Below are positions 1 to 9,478 of a stretch of DNA of 64,000 nt, in pieces. The position numbers and the translations under genes are program-made. Position 1 is the stretch's first letter, and each line of letters opens with the position of its first letter. The notes beneath the pieces were generated by a model that was not told the origin of the DNA, ran no database searches, and saw nothing but the letters and a program-made list of their open reading frames with translations. The DNA comes from JBASEY01 sp049652745 (lineage in GTDB: Bacteria > CSSED10-310): positions 53,426-117,425 of the forward strand of contig JBASEY010000027.1 of the NCBI GenBank assembly GCA_049652745.1, read 5' to 3'.

Positions 1-817
1 ATTCATGATTCAACAATTTACTGATCTTATCATAATTCAGTTTTTCTTTTTCCATTAGAAAAGGAACGATCGCCGGATCCATATCGCCGCATCGAGTTCC
101 CATGACCAAGCCTTCAAGCGGCGTAAACCCCATCGATGTATCGATTGATTTTCCGTATCGAATAGCAGCTACTGATGCGCCGTTCCCTAAGTGACACGTG
201 ATCACTTTGATGTCTTCTACTGAACAATTCATGATTTTTGCGGCTTCAGAGCAACAAAAGGTATGTGATGTGCCGTGAAAACCAAACCTACGGATTTTAT
301 ACTTTTGGTACAATTCATAAGGAATGCCGTAAAGGTAAGCTTCCGGAGACATGGTCTGATGAAAGGCCGTATCGAAGACGCCGACCTGTAAAATAGTCGG
401 CAATATTTCCTGGCAAACTCTTATACCCAGAATATTGGGGGGATTGTGTAAAGGCGCTAAATCAGTACAGGACTCCATTGCCTCGATCATCTGTCTATCG
501 ACGATACATGAGCCTGAAAACTGCTCCCCACCGTGAACCACTCTATGACCGACTGCTTGAATTTCATGAATATCTTTAAGAATATTAAATTCTTTTGAGG
601 TGATAACATCGAGTATGGTCGAAAGAGCCTTTTTGTGATCAGGCATTTGTACTTTTTCTTGATAAAGGTTCTGATTACCATATTTCAAGATCACTTTACC
701 TGTTTTTTTCGATCCAATATTTTCTACTCTACCCTTTCCAAGTACTTTTTCGGTATCCATATCGAAAACCTGGAATTTTATCGATGAACTGCCGGCATTG
801 ATCACAAGAATTTTCAT
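1..817 (-). CDS. ackA: Acetate kinase, N-terminal 272 residues (cut by window edge)
   Basis: Interconverts acetyl phosphate and ADP with acetate and ATP in the cytoplasm, the substrate-level phosphorylation step of the Pta-AckA pathway. The start reads MKILVINAGSSSIKFQV, the ASKHA nucleotide-binding signature of acetate kinases. Further in are the family blocks GHRVVHGGE, FDTAFH, RRFGFHGTSH, CHLGNGAS and GFTPLEGL.MGTR, all in the expected order. The ATG at 817 is preceded by AGGAG with good spacing. About 130 C-terminal residues of a normal 400-residue enzyme lie outside the window. The partner pta is not visible, so its linkage is unknown. Identification is secure. Confidence 0.97.
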   Translation of the reverse strand, partial: MKILVINAGSSSIKFQVFDMDTEKVLGKGRVENIGSKKTGKVILKYGNQNLYQEKVQMPDHKKALSTILDVITSKEFNILKDIHEIQAVGHRVVHGGEQFSGSCIVDRQMIEAMESCTDLAPLHNPPNILGIRVCQEILPTILQVGVFDTAFHQTMSPEAYLYGIPYELYQKYKIRRFGFHGTSHTFCCSEAAKIMNCSVEDIKVITCHLGNGASVAAIRYGKSIDTSMGFTPLEGLVMGTRCGDMDPAIVPFLMEKEKLNYDKISKLLNHE

Positions 818-852
818 AGTATCTCCTACAGAGGCATGCGTATTTCTGACAT

Positions 853-937
853 AAAAAAAACGAACCAGCCACCGGCAACATGATCATCTTTGGCAGCATG
901 TTTGTCAACCGATAACAGACCAGTTTGAATGGTTCGT
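853..937 (-). terminator. Possible terminator after the sulfatase gene run
   Basis: An 8-bp inverted repeat (ACGAACCA at 860-867 and TGGTTCGT at 930-937) is followed, reading the minus strand, by a run of eight T. It lies between the sulfatase stop and ackA, where an intrinsic terminator is expected. The loop is unusually long (about 62 nt), so this is tentative. Confidence 0.35.
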
Positions 938-972
938 ATTTGGATTTCTGATACGAAGACATTAAACCACAC

Positions 973-2433
973 TTATTCTACATAACCCAAGGAACGCAGC
1001 TTCTCCATCTCGCGAACCTCGCCAGGGTCAAACTCAACTTGCCGGGGCAGATGCTGGGTGCTTAAAACGCGTCTTAGTTGTTGCATCAACTTCGCTTTTA
1101 CCTGAGGGTACCGATCACCTACTTCGTTCTTTTCAGACGGATCTTCCGATAGGTTGAACAATAGATGATCGTCCTGATCAACCACACTGATCAATTTAAA
1201 ATCCGGATTATATGCGGCCAAGACCAGGCCTTTGGTGAGTTCTTTCCTCATCAACGGGGGCGCCATAGTAATCCAGGATGTGATAGTACCCGATGAATTG
1301 AGCTCCATGGTTTTTTTCAAATCCGCGCCCTCAACCGATATATTTTGTGTATCGATCTGGCAGATGGACAAAGTAGTGGGAAAAATGTCTTCATGGCGGG
1401 CAATCGTTTTTGCCACGCGGCTATGAATTTTATTCATCGGAAACCGAACGATCCATGGAACATGCGTTGCTGTCTCCCATAATCGATCTCCATGAGCATA
1501 AAAATAATCATGCTCAAAGCCTTCCCCGTGATCAGATGTCAGGATTACGAGGGTTCGCTCCCAACGTCCCATTGATTGAAGTTGGCGTTTCAATTGCACT
1601 AAATGGTGGTCGGCATAGCTGACTTCCGATAGATATGCCGTCCAAAATCTTTGAAGCGTTTTCTCATCCGTTACAGATGTCATCGGATTGCTGACTAAAA
1701 CCATAAAATCGCCTGCGGCGCGAGCACGCTCTGCATGTTCAGAATACTTTTGAATTTGTTCAGTTGAATAATTGATTACATTCTGATTGTTCTCATGATT
1801 TTCCCGTAATGAATAAATAAAGGGCTTCCTGTCTTGATACGGAGCATGCGGATCAAAAAGATGAAGCCAGACAAAAAAGGGACTGGATCCAACGGTGTTC
1901 AGCCAGGCAGTGCAGTTTGTGATCGTATCCATGGCATCCCGTTCCAGAGTTGTTTTCGACCAGGCGTCATCGTAAAACTCAAAACCGGAATCCAATCCAC
2001 AGGTTCTGGCAGTTAAAGAATAGCCGCTTACGAATGCCGCTGTACGATACCCGGTATCGCGGAAAATTTGGGCAAGATTGGTATGCTTTTGAGAGTATTT
2101 CATTGCATTCCTGAATACTCTATGAACGACCGGCGACCGTCCTGTCAGGATAGTCGTATGGGAAGGGCCGGTGGTTGGAACAGGTGCATACGCCCTGGGA
2201 AAAACTATTCCATTCCGCGACAACGAATCTGAAAAAGGGGAATAAACATCCGGGTTACCATATGCTCCTATAGCGTCAGCTCGACAAGTATCGATGGTTA
2301 TCAACAAAACATCCGGGTGGCGCACACCGGCCATATCCTGCAGCCGACGAAGATAATCATAGGAATAGTATAAACTGATTACGAGAAAAACCAGTAAACC
2401 AACTAGAAAAATAAAGAATTTGCGAAAAAGCAT
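973..2433 (-). CDS. Membrane-anchored sulfatase-family (alkaline phosphatase superfamily) hydrolase
   Basis: Alkaline phosphatase superfamily protein of about 486 residues. An N-terminal membrane anchor (about residues 5-27) places the catalytic domain outside the cytoplasmic membrane. Metal-ligand motifs are visible: DVLLITIDTCRAD near residue 45, SDHGEGF near 305 and AHGDRLWE near 320. The nucleophile segment reads PVPTTGPSHTTILTG, so the Cys/Ser-x-Pro-x-Arg motif of true sulfatases, which is converted to formylglycine, is absent and a Thr probably serves. A phosphodiester or phosphoethanolamine-type substrate is therefore as likely as a sulfate ester. The ATG at 2433 is chosen because GAGGAG lies just upstream; a longer TTG-start reading overlaps the preceding gene. 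The C-terminus EKLRSLGYVE recurs in another superfamily member at 21114-22787. Probably cotranscribed with the upstream glycosyltransferase. Confidence 0.85.
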   Translation of the reverse strand: MLFRKFFIFLVGLLVFLVISLYYSYDYLRRLQDMAGVRHPDVLLITIDTCRADAIGAYGNPDVYSPFSDSLSRNGIVFPRAYAPVPTTGPSHTTILTGRSPVVHRVFRNAMKYSQKHTNLAQIFRDTGYRTAAFVSGYSLTARTCGLDSGFEFYDDAWSKTTLERDAMDTITNCTAWLNTVGSSPFFVWLHLFDPHAPYQDRKPFIYSLRENHENNQNVINYSTEQIQKYSEHAERARAAGDFMVLVSNPMTSVTDEKTLQRFWTAYLSEVSYADHHLVQLKRQLQSMGRWERTLVILTSDHGEGFEHDYFYAHGDRLWETATHVPWIVRFPMNKIHSRVAKTIARHEDIFPTTLSICQIDTQNISVEGADLKKTMELNSSGTITSWITMAPPLMRKELTKGLVLAAYNPDFKLISVVDQDDHLLFNLSEDPSEKNEVGDRYPQVKAKLMQQLRRVLSTQHLPRQVEFDPGEVREMEKLRSLGYVE

Positions 2434-2434
2434 T

Positions 2435-3925
2435 TTACTCCTCAAGATAAGCGTCTTTTAACACATAGTATGAAAAAAAACGTTCTTCAACAACCGAGGT
2501 TTTGATCGAATAAAGAGCTAGGAAATCTGAGTTCTTCGTATGCTGATTTTCTTTCATCACAGGTGATTTTCGCAACATATCGAATGACGACTCCTCAATT
2601 AATACTACATCCGGTTTGCGTGAAATTATGACTCTTTCAATTTCTTTTTTTTCCTCTAACTCGGATTGAGCTCGATAAATGATCTGAGCAATTTCCTTGT
2701 CGTTGAGCCCTCCCCTGTCGATCGTGACAAATTTGGAATAGTAAGGAATTATCCCTGCCAACCCGGTACTGAGCACCGTTTTATCTGGAAACGACTGATT
2801 CAGCCATTCTCCAACTAATTTCCAATCTTTCATGTGTTCGTTTTCCCATGTCAGGATCTCAAAATACCGGGTAGGTCTCCATCGAAGAAGGTCATATTTT
2901 GTCGATGTAACGGAAATCAGAATGCCTGCTGTCAATACAATCCCGATACTTCTACGCAAAGCGTCTTTACCTTCATTGGTCCAGGACCTGGCTGCCGCCA
3001 GTGCAAACAGAGGTATCACCGGTACGATGAAGCGTCCATACGGCATCCAATCACCACCAATATGATAGACATAGATCAAGTAACCGATTCCCATAACGAT
3101 CAACGGCAGCGCGGTTTTTCTAAGATTTTTGTCAAAAAGGCCATAACACGCGATAGGAACAGTGACGATTCCCGTCATTGCCGCATAGCGTTTAAAATAA
3201 GCCCATCCTCCCCCTTGAAATCGATGGCTTTTAACCCAGAAAGTATTCGGAAGCCATGCCTGATAATAGATGTATCGAAAAATGATATGAGGAAGAAAAA
3301 TCAAACTGTATCCTATCAGATATTCCATCCGGTTTTTTGGATGTGTCCGGAAAATAAAAAACACCGTTATAGCGAATAGGACAAAGAACAATAGCCCTTC
3401 CGGGCGGGTCAATGTGGACAGACCAAAACATATTCCACAAAAATACCTGCCGCTGGAATTGTTTTTTTCATGAAAATAAACGGCGCTGACAAGGCAGAGA
3501 GTAAATAAAATCGTTTCCAGGCCGGCAACCGCCCACATCTGAATTCCTGGGCAAGCGGCCACAATAAATGCTGCCAGTGGGCCTGAAAGCTTATCTTTTT
3601 TACGATCGCCGGCGGTTTCTGACAGAGTCAACAGTAGAATCAGCCCCAATACAAACCCGGTTGCTTTAGCGGCAAATGGAAAATCCAAAAAACAACGTGG
3701 AAGCGCAATCAACAGAATCCATAAAAAATTCGTGTATCCCTCGACTCTGTCTCCCGGATTAAAAACCAACCCTTTACCTTCCAACATATGATCACAATAG
3801 CGGAAGCTGATAAAGGCATCTTCAACGGTATAAAACCAGTATAAACATGTTCCGGCAAAAAACAGCAGAAACGCTGCTGTAATGAAGAATAAGCGTTTGG
3901 ACATTGTAAGGTCTGATGAAATCAT
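2435..3925 (-). CDS. Polytopic membrane glycosyltransferase (GT-C/PMT-like)
   Basis: A 496-residue membrane protein with around ten hydrophobic helices. Near the N-terminus is EDAFISFRYCDHMLEGKGL followed by FNPGDRVEGYTNFLW, the acidic first-loop signature of GT-C enzymes of the arabinofuranosyl/mannosyltransferase type that use polyprenyl-phosphate sugars on the outer face of the membrane. The C-terminal 170 residues look soluble and extracytoplasmic. The stop overlaps the ribosome-binding site of the sulfatase gene, so the two are probably translated together and may act on the same surface glycan or lipid. The sugar donor cannot be told from the sequence. Confidence 0.75.
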   Translation of the reverse strand: MISSDLTMSKRLFFITAAFLLFFAGTCLYWFYTVEDAFISFRYCDHMLEGKGLVFNPGDRVEGYTNFLWILLIALPRCFLDFPFAAKATGFVLGLILLLTLSETAGDRKKDKLSGPLAAFIVAACPGIQMWAVAGLETILFTLCLVSAVYFHEKNNSSGRYFCGICFGLSTLTRPEGLLFFVLFAITVFFIFRTHPKNRMEYLIGYSLIFLPHIIFRYIYYQAWLPNTFWVKSHRFQGGGWAYFKRYAAMTGIVTVPIACYGLFDKNLRKTALPLIVMGIGYLIYVYHIGGDWMPYGRFIVPVIPLFALAAARSWTNEGKDALRRSIGIVLTAGILISVTSTKYDLLRWRPTRYFEILTWENEHMKDWKLVGEWLNQSFPDKTVLSTGLAGIIPYYSKFVTIDRGGLNDKEIAQIIYRAQSELEEKKEIERVIISRKPDVVLIEESSFDMLRKSPVMKENQHTKNSDFLALYSIKTSVVEERFFSYYVLKDAYLEE

Positions 3926-3928
3926 TAT

Positions 3929-5080
3929 TCAGCGGCCATACTTCCTTAAGCGACCGGATTTAGGCTCGTCCAAATAAACGAGTCCCATGCGCATGAATTT
4001 ATGCAGAATTATATATAGCTCCTTTTTAGGCAAACTCGTAATATATCGAAGATTTTTCAGATTCGTCTTTCCATCGAGCCTAAAAAAAACTGTTCCTTCC
4101 TGATGATTCAAATATAATTTACCTGTCGATACATCTGCAACCGAATGCCTTATCTTTGGAATGCTCTCGTCGGACTTGAAAACCTGCTCGACAAGCATCC
4201 ACACTTTCTCCTGAATACGCTCCTTGATTTCTTTTGCTTCAATGCAATTAGGGTTTTTTACCAGGATTTCATCCAGGTTTGTAAGCGCTTCATGAAACCA
4301 GCCTTTTTGTTCCATTGTTTCCGATAGTTCCAATAGGTATTTAATTCGTTCTTTTTGCTCTTTTCTCAAATGTGTGGCATCGGGGTCTTCAGCGATTAAA
4401 CCCTGCTCCAACAAACCATTGATCGAACTAATGATGGTGTATTCAGTTTCATTCAGCATGTTCACGATATCAGCGAACGATCTGGGAATAGTCAGACACG
4501 AAAGCAGGCTTCTAGTTGCGTGATCCAACTCCTCTTGGCCGACGGGTTCATCGTTCAATTTATAAAAAACGGTATCCGGATCAGAAACCAACTGTTTAAA
4601 TCTGCCGATCTCATCGCGACGCCTGGCTCCTTCCAACAAAAGCGTCGAAATTACAATAGGTTTCAATTTAAATTCACTTTGCTTTAAAGGTCGCTCTTCA
4701 AAAATAAAGTCGCCGGTCATCCAAGTCAGAAATTCAAAAATAATATCTTGAGCTTGTATATTTAATGCTGTATCCAATTCTTCAGATGTCATTAATTTTT
4801 TTGTGACAAATATTTCACCGAGATGTTTTTCGCTTGAAAATTGTTCAGGAAACACCTCTTCAAACTGCTTTTCCGTCACATAACCCAACCTAAGCAAAAC
4901 CGCGCCAAGCCTGTCCTGATATTTCGATGACGTAACTCCAACTACATCCCCTTTATATAAAAAAATGTGCTGCCGGCTGTCTTTGTTAATGCACGTCAGT
5001 TGTCCTGTCAGCAAATTCCACATCAGCATTTGCAGCAGATCTGAGGGATTCAGGCTTTCCAGGCTTCCACTTAAAGGCAT
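3929..5080 (-). CDS. PATAN/DUF4388-domain protein
   Basis: About 383 residues. The opening MPLSGSLESLNPSDLLQMLM is the hallmark start of PATAN (DUF4388) domains, found in deltaproteobacterial and other regulators linked to gliding, two-component and gene-regulation functions. The middle contains a GspE-N-like segment (LGAVLLRLGYVTEKQFEEVF), followed by a helical region and a C-terminal winged-helix-like stretch. The ATG at 5080 is preferred because AAGGG sits 7 nt upstream; an upstream TTG in frame would add five residues. It lies between the glycosyltransferase (3 nt) and a HAD phosphatase (27 nt) in one orientation. The specific role is unknown. Confidence 0.75.
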   Translation of the reverse strand: MPLSGSLESLNPSDLLQMLMWNLLTGQLTCINKDSRQHIFLYKGDVVGVTSSKYQDRLGAVLLRLGYVTEKQFEEVFPEQFSSEKHLGEIFVTKKLMTSEELDTALNIQAQDIIFEFLTWMTGDFIFEERPLKQSEFKLKPIVISTLLLEGARRRDEIGRFKQLVSDPDTVFYKLNDEPVGQEELDHATRSLLSCLTIPRSFADIVNMLNETEYTIISSINGLLEQGLIAEDPDATHLRKEQKERIKYLLELSETMEQKGWFHEALTNLDEILVKNPNCIEAKEIKERIQEKVWMLVEQVFKSDESIPKIRHSVADVSTGKLYLNHQEGTVFFRLDGKTNLKNLRYITSLPKKELYIILHKFMRMGLVYLDEPKSGRLRKYGR

Positions 5081-5107
5081 TTGTAGCCCTTTCAAAACCC
5101 TTTGATT

Positions 5108-5824
5108 TTAGAGGATTTTTTTGAGTTCATCGAGTTTTTGAATGACAATGTCAGGCTCTATTGGCGAATTGTCCCTTGAACCGGCTCGATTCAACCATAT
5201 CGTCTTCATGCCAACCTCTTTTGCCGGCCGAATATCCCAATCAAGTCGGTCACCAACCATTAAGATATTTTCAGGTTCCAATTCCATCTTTATAGCTGCA
5301 AAACGAAACAGGGTGATGCTCGGTTTATGCCATGGCGTCTGATCGGAAATCACGATTGTTGAAAAATACGGTTCAATTCCCAGATGGGTGATCTGGTTCA
5401 TTTGTGTCGTTTCATCCCCTTCAGTGAGAATGGCAAGAGCATATTTATTTTTCAAATAGGCAAGAGTGTCTATGACATCGGCGTACAGCTTGGTTCCTGA
5501 ACTTCTTCCCTGGCTATAGGCTTCAGCCATTTCCATCAGAACAGTGCCCGGCTGTTGTCTACCCAACCCTTGTAAAAGCAATTGAAATCGGCGGACGCGA
5601 TTCTCTTTTGCGGACCCTGTAAAACCCGATATGCTGCTCCAAGCAGACTCGGCATCTATCACACCCTTGTATGCATCTTGAAAGATTTCATATGGTATTG
5701 ACGTTTCCGACGCTTCAATCAAACGGTTAAACGCCAATTTCAACCCTGTTTCCGACCCGGTTTCGTAGTCCGTCAGAGTTCCATCCAAATCAAAAATAAT
5801 TCCCGATATGTTTTCAAAATCCAT
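5108..5824 (-). CDS. HAD-family hydrolase (phosphoglycolate phosphatase-like)
   Basis: About 238 residues. HAD motif I is IIFDLDGTLTD near residue 8. Motif II is the ILTEGDE stretch (Thr in place of the usual Ser/Thr context). Lys is in the HKPS context of motif III, and MVGDRLDWDIRPAKEVGMKT is motif IV. A helical cap follows motif I (C1 cap), typical of small-molecule phosphatases such as Gph/YjjG. The ATG at 5824 has AAGGA upstream and overlaps the end of the nitrilase-like gene by 11 nt; a longer ORF reading lacks a site. The substrate is not predictable. Soluble, cytoplasmic. Confidence 0.85.
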   Translation of the reverse strand: MDFENISGIIFDLDGTLTDYETGSETGLKLAFNRLIEASETSIPYEIFQDAYKGVIDAESAWSSISGFTGSAKENRVRRFQLLLQGLGRQQPGTVLMEMAEAYSQGRSSGTKLYADVIDTLAYLKNKYALAILTEGDETTQMNQITHLGIEPYFSTIVISDQTPWHKPSITLFRFAAIKMELEPENILMVGDRLDWDIRPAKEVGMKTIWLNRAGSRDNSPIEPDIVIQKLDELKKIL

Positions 5825-6686
5825 TTTCTTTTTCCTTGTTATAATCCTCAATTCCAAGCAAACCATACAAATCAGGTCGCATTTCTTTCAGAAAAGGAAA
5901 CTCTTTTCTTGATTTTTCAATATCTCCCAAGTCGATATCGACTATCATCAAAGAGTCCTTATGAAATGTCGGTTCATCAACAAGTGATCCGAAAGGGTCG
6001 ACACAAAAGCTCTCACCATAAAACTCCAGATCGTTTTCTGTTCCACATCGATTAATTCTGACAACATATAAATTGTTACAGACAGCGTGAGCGGACAGTA
6101 CTGACAGCCAACGAAATTTTGATCCCAAGGCTGCTGCGGTGGGCGCTAAAACGATTTCCGCTTCTCGTAATGCCATGGATCGGATTACTTCCGGAAAAAA
6201 GACATCCCAGCCCATAATAATTCCAACCGTCGCTTGGTTCGTTTTAAACAAAGGAATATCTTTCCCTGGTTCAGCCAATGAACGATCATTCCATCCTTCC
6301 GCCGATGCCAGGTGAACTTTGTTGTATATTCCCAGAATTTGACCTTCTTGAATACAAGCCGTGGAAAAGAAAAACCGACCCTCATAGTTGTGGTATACGG
6401 GACAAAAAAAGGTTGATGGATACTCTTGAGAAAGCCTTAAAAAAGGTTCCGTCGAAGGGCCGGGAATGGGCTCAGCCAGCTTGCGATAGGCCTCTATTGG
6501 CATATTGTGAAACCATGGCAAAGTGAAACATTCAGGGAACGCTATAATTTGAGCATTTTTTTCCAGAGCCTTTTGCGTAAAGGAGAGAGTTCTTTTTATA
6601 TTCTTGTCACGATCATTTTGGGCGGCGATTTGAATTCCGGCCAATCGAACACAGCGTGAGGATCTTTTCAGGGTTTCGACCGACAT
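5814..6686 (-). CDS. Nitrilase-superfamily protein lacking the catalytic cysteine
   Basis: Carbon-nitrogen hydrolase fold, about 290 residues. Two of the three catalytic residues are in place: Glu in IIAFPECFTLPWF near residue 52 and Lys in YNKVHLASAEGW near residue 120. The third motif, usually I-C-W/Y-D-x-x-F-P-E, reads GIIMGWDVFFPEVIR: the nucleophilic Cys is Gly, encoded by GGC, one base from TGC. An active amidase or nitrilase chemistry is therefore not expected unless another residue substitutes. The ATG at 6686 is chosen because GTGGAG lies 6 nt upstream, inside the end of secA; the longer reading starts with GTG at 6698. It sits directly after secA and overlaps the HAD gene by 11 nt. 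Confidence 0.85.
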   Translation of the reverse strand: MSVETLKRSSRCVRLAGIQIAAQNDRDKNIKRTLSFTQKALEKNAQIIAFPECFTLPWFHNMPIEAYRKLAEPIPGPSTEPFLRLSQEYPSTFFCPVYHNYEGRFFFSTACIQEGQILGIYNKVHLASAEGWNDRSLAEPGKDIPLFKTNQATVGIIMGWDVFFPEVIRSMALREAEIVLAPTAAALGSKFRWLSVLSAHAVCNNLYVVRINRCGTENDLEFYGESFCVDPFGSLVDEPTFHKDSLMIVDIDLGDIEKSRKEFPFLKEMRPDLYGLLGIEDYNKEKENGF

Positions 6687-6687
6687 T

Positions 6688-9387
6688 TTAAGCTCCACAG
6701 CATTTTTTATACTTCAATCCGCTGCCGCAAGGGCATGGGTCGTTTCGGCCGACTTTAGGCACCGTTCGGCGAACGGTGTTTACTTTTTCACCTGATTGTC
6801 CTCTATTCATACGATGATCATTTTGTCTAGAGCCTTTCGGCGGCAGAAAACCGTGTCTTTCATGCATTTTTGAAGAATCAGACTCAATATGTTTTGGATT
6901 TTCCGTTACAACCGGACGATAGAAAAACAAATTTCGAACAGCTTCCACCTTCACGGAGTGAATCATCTCATCGAAGAGTTCAAAACCTTCGCGTTTATAT
7001 TCGGTCAGCGGATCTTTTTGAGCATAACCTCTGAGTCCGATGCCTTCCCGAAGATGATCCATATTCAGAAGATGCCCTTTCCAGTTGGTATCAAACCGTT
7101 CCAGTAAAACCATGCGTTGAAACCAGTCCATAATTTCCGGGCCGATTTCTTCACGCCTTTTCAGATAAATCGAATTATACTCCTCTATCAAATAATCCAA
7201 AAATGTCGACTCTTCCCAGAAATCACCCTCAGGATGCTGTGATGGTGGAACAACGCTGAATTGGTTGCGCAATGCATTTTCCAAGCCATCCATATCCCAC
7301 ATTTCCTGGTGAGTTTTTGGAGGGATAAACGTTTCCAAGATCGTTTCCAAAACATCCGCCGTCATTTCAAAGATCATCGATAACAAATCCGGGTTGCCAA
7401 GAATTTCTGTTCGCTGACGATAAAGCACTTCTCTTTGCCTGTTCATAACATCATCGTATTCCAACAGGTTTTTTCTCATATGAAAATGGTATTGCTCCAC
7501 TTTCTTCTGTGCGTTTTCGATAGCACGGCTGACCATCGGATGAGTAATTTCCTGACCTTCTTCCATTCCGAGTCGATCCATGATAGCCGCTATCCGTTCA
7601 GGCGCGAATATCCGCATCAGATCGTCTTCCAAAGACAAATAGAACCGGCTCGATCCAGGGTCACCCTGTCGACCTGAGCGGCCGCGCAACTGGTTGTCAA
7701 TGCGACGGGATTCATGTCTTTCCGTTCCCAATATATGTAGACCGCCTAATTGAACGACCTCATCATGTTCTTTTTTTGTTTCCAGTCGTTTAGCTTCAAG
7801 TATTTCCTGATATTTTTGCTGCCCTTCAGGAGTGTTTTCATCCATTTCTGTCTGTGCGAATTCACGTCTAGCTAAAAAATCAGGGTTACCGCCCAGCAAG
7901 ATATCGGTTCCGCGGCCCGCCATATTCGTCGCAATCGTCACCGCACTTTTTCTACCTGCTTGAGCAATAATCTCGGCTTCTCTGGCATGTTGTTTCGCGT
8001 TCAAAACATTGTGAGGGATTTTTTTTTGTTTCAGCATTCGAGACAGAATTTCGGATTTCTCAATCGCAATGGTGCCAACCAGGACTGGTTGCTTTTTATG
8101 ATACAGCGCTTGGATATCCTCGACGACACGATTGAATTTTTCCCTCTCAGACCGCATGACGATATCCGGCTCTTCCACTCGAATCAGCGGCTTGTTCGTA
8201 GGTATTCTTACCACATCCAACTTATAGGTACTGGCAAATTCCGCCGCTTCAGTCGCTGCAGTTCCTGTCATTCCCGCTAATTTAGCGTACATTCTGAAGA
8301 AGTTTTGATAGGTTATGGTGGCCAAAGTTTGGTTTTCATTCTGTATCGGAACACCTTCTTTCGCTTCCACCGCTTGATGCAAACCATCCGACCACCTCCG
8401 CCCGGACATCAGCCTGCCGGTAAACTCATCAACAATGGCAACCTGATTGTCGCTGATCACATAATCAATATCACGTTTAAATAACGTATGCGCTCTTAAA
8501 GCTTGATTCAAATGATGCAATTCCGCCATGTTCCTAGGGTCGTACAGGTTGTCGACCCCGAGCTTTTTCTCACACTTGGCGATCCCTTCCTCGGTCAATG
8601 ATACCGTTCTACTCTTTTCGTCAAGCGTATAATCAATATCGCGCCTTAACCCGGGAATCACGCGATCGATACGTATATAAAGATCAGTGGCGTCTTCGCT
8701 TGGCCCGGAAATGATCAACGGAGTGCGCGCTTCATCGATTAAAATGGAATCCACTTCATCGACAATGGCATAGTGATGTTCACGCTGCACGAAGGCGTTC
8801 AAATCGGTTTTCATGTTGTCTTTCAAGTAATCGAAGCCGAACTCGTTATTGGTTCCATACGTGATATCGCATCGATAGGCTTTGTAATGGCCCATCACAT
8901 CGTAATCGCCTTTGATCACACCGACAGTCAAGCCCAGATATCGGTATATATGCCCCATCCACTCAGCATCACGTTCAGCAAGATAGTCGTTGACAGTGAC
9001 GACATGAACCCCTTTTCCCGTCAAGCTGTTCAATACTACCGGGAGAGTGGCTACCAGCGTTTTTCCCTCCCCCGTTTTCATTTCCGCTATTTTACCCTGG
9101 TGTAATACGACTCCACCTATCAATTGAACATCAAAGTGGCGCATATTGAGAGTTCGACGACTGGCTTCCCTTACAATTGCAAAGACTTCCGGAAGAATGT
9201 CATCCAATGACACACCCTGTGATACGCTTTCGCGAAACTCACGAATGCGCAACTGCATCTGATGCTCGTTCAAACCCGAAATTTGATTTTCTAATTCATT
9301 GATTTGTCTGATTAAAGGGTCGATTTTCTTCAACGCACGATCATTGGCGGAAGGAAATAACTTCCAGATACTATCAAATATTGCCAT
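6688..9387 (-). CDS. secA: Preprotein translocase ATPase SecA
   Basis: Motor ATPase that drives proteins through SecYEG. It is 899 residues, the normal length. Visible in order: Walker A MKTGEGKTL near residue 100; the preprotein cross-linking region; DEVDSILIDEARTPL as Walker B; MAGRGTDILLGGNP and QLRGRSGRQGDPGSS of the second motor domain; a helical scaffold (AQKDPLTEYKREGFELFDEM); and the C-terminal SecB/zinc-binding tail CPCGSGLKYKKCC. The start has GGAGG 11 nt upstream. The M23 peptidase gene lies 91 nt upstream and a nitrilase-like gene directly downstream. Confidence 0.98.
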   Translation of the reverse strand: MAIFDSIWKLFPSANDRALKKIDPLIRQINELENQISGLNEHQMQLRIREFRESVSQGVSLDDILPEVFAIVREASRRTLNMRHFDVQLIGGVVLHQGKIAEMKTGEGKTLVATLPVVLNSLTGKGVHVVTVNDYLAERDAEWMGHIYRYLGLTVGVIKGDYDVMGHYKAYRCDITYGTNNEFGFDYLKDNMKTDLNAFVQREHHYAIVDEVDSILIDEARTPLIISGPSEDATDLYIRIDRVIPGLRRDIDYTLDEKSRTVSLTEEGIAKCEKKLGVDNLYDPRNMAELHHLNQALRAHTLFKRDIDYVISDNQVAIVDEFTGRLMSGRRWSDGLHQAVEAKEGVPIQNENQTLATITYQNFFRMYAKLAGMTGTAATEAAEFASTYKLDVVRIPTNKPLIRVEEPDIVMRSEREKFNRVVEDIQALYHKKQPVLVGTIAIEKSEILSRMLKQKKIPHNVLNAKQHAREAEIIAQAGRKSAVTIATNMAGRGTDILLGGNPDFLARREFAQTEMDENTPEGQQKYQEILEAKRLETKKEHDEVVQLGGLHILGTERHESRRIDNQLRGRSGRQGDPGSSRFYLSLEDDLMRIFAPERIAAIMDRLGMEEGQEITHPMVSRAIENAQKKVEQYHFHMRKNLLEYDDVMNRQREVLYRQRTEILGNPDLLSMIFEMTADVLETILETFIPPKTHQEMWDMDGLENALRNQFSVVPPSQHPEGDFWEESTFLDYLIEEYNSIYLKRREEIGPEIMDWFQRMVLLERFDTNWKGHLLNMDHLREGIGLRGYAQKDPLTEYKREGFELFDEMIHSVKVEAVRNLFFYRPVVTENPKHIESDSSKMHERHGFLPPKGSRQNDHRMNRGQSGEKVNTVRRTVPKVGRNDPCPCGSGLKYKKCCGA

Positions 9388-9478
9388 TTAAACCGGTTTC
9401 CTCCAAATCACAAACATACGGCAATTATCAATGATTCACTGATAGAATCAAATGAATCCTGAAAACATCCTTTTCTCG

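Noticed and set aside
880..908. Promoter for ackA (TTGACA, 17 bp, GATCAT)
   Set aside because: The -35 is perfect but the -10 matches only two of six bases; not strong enough to list.
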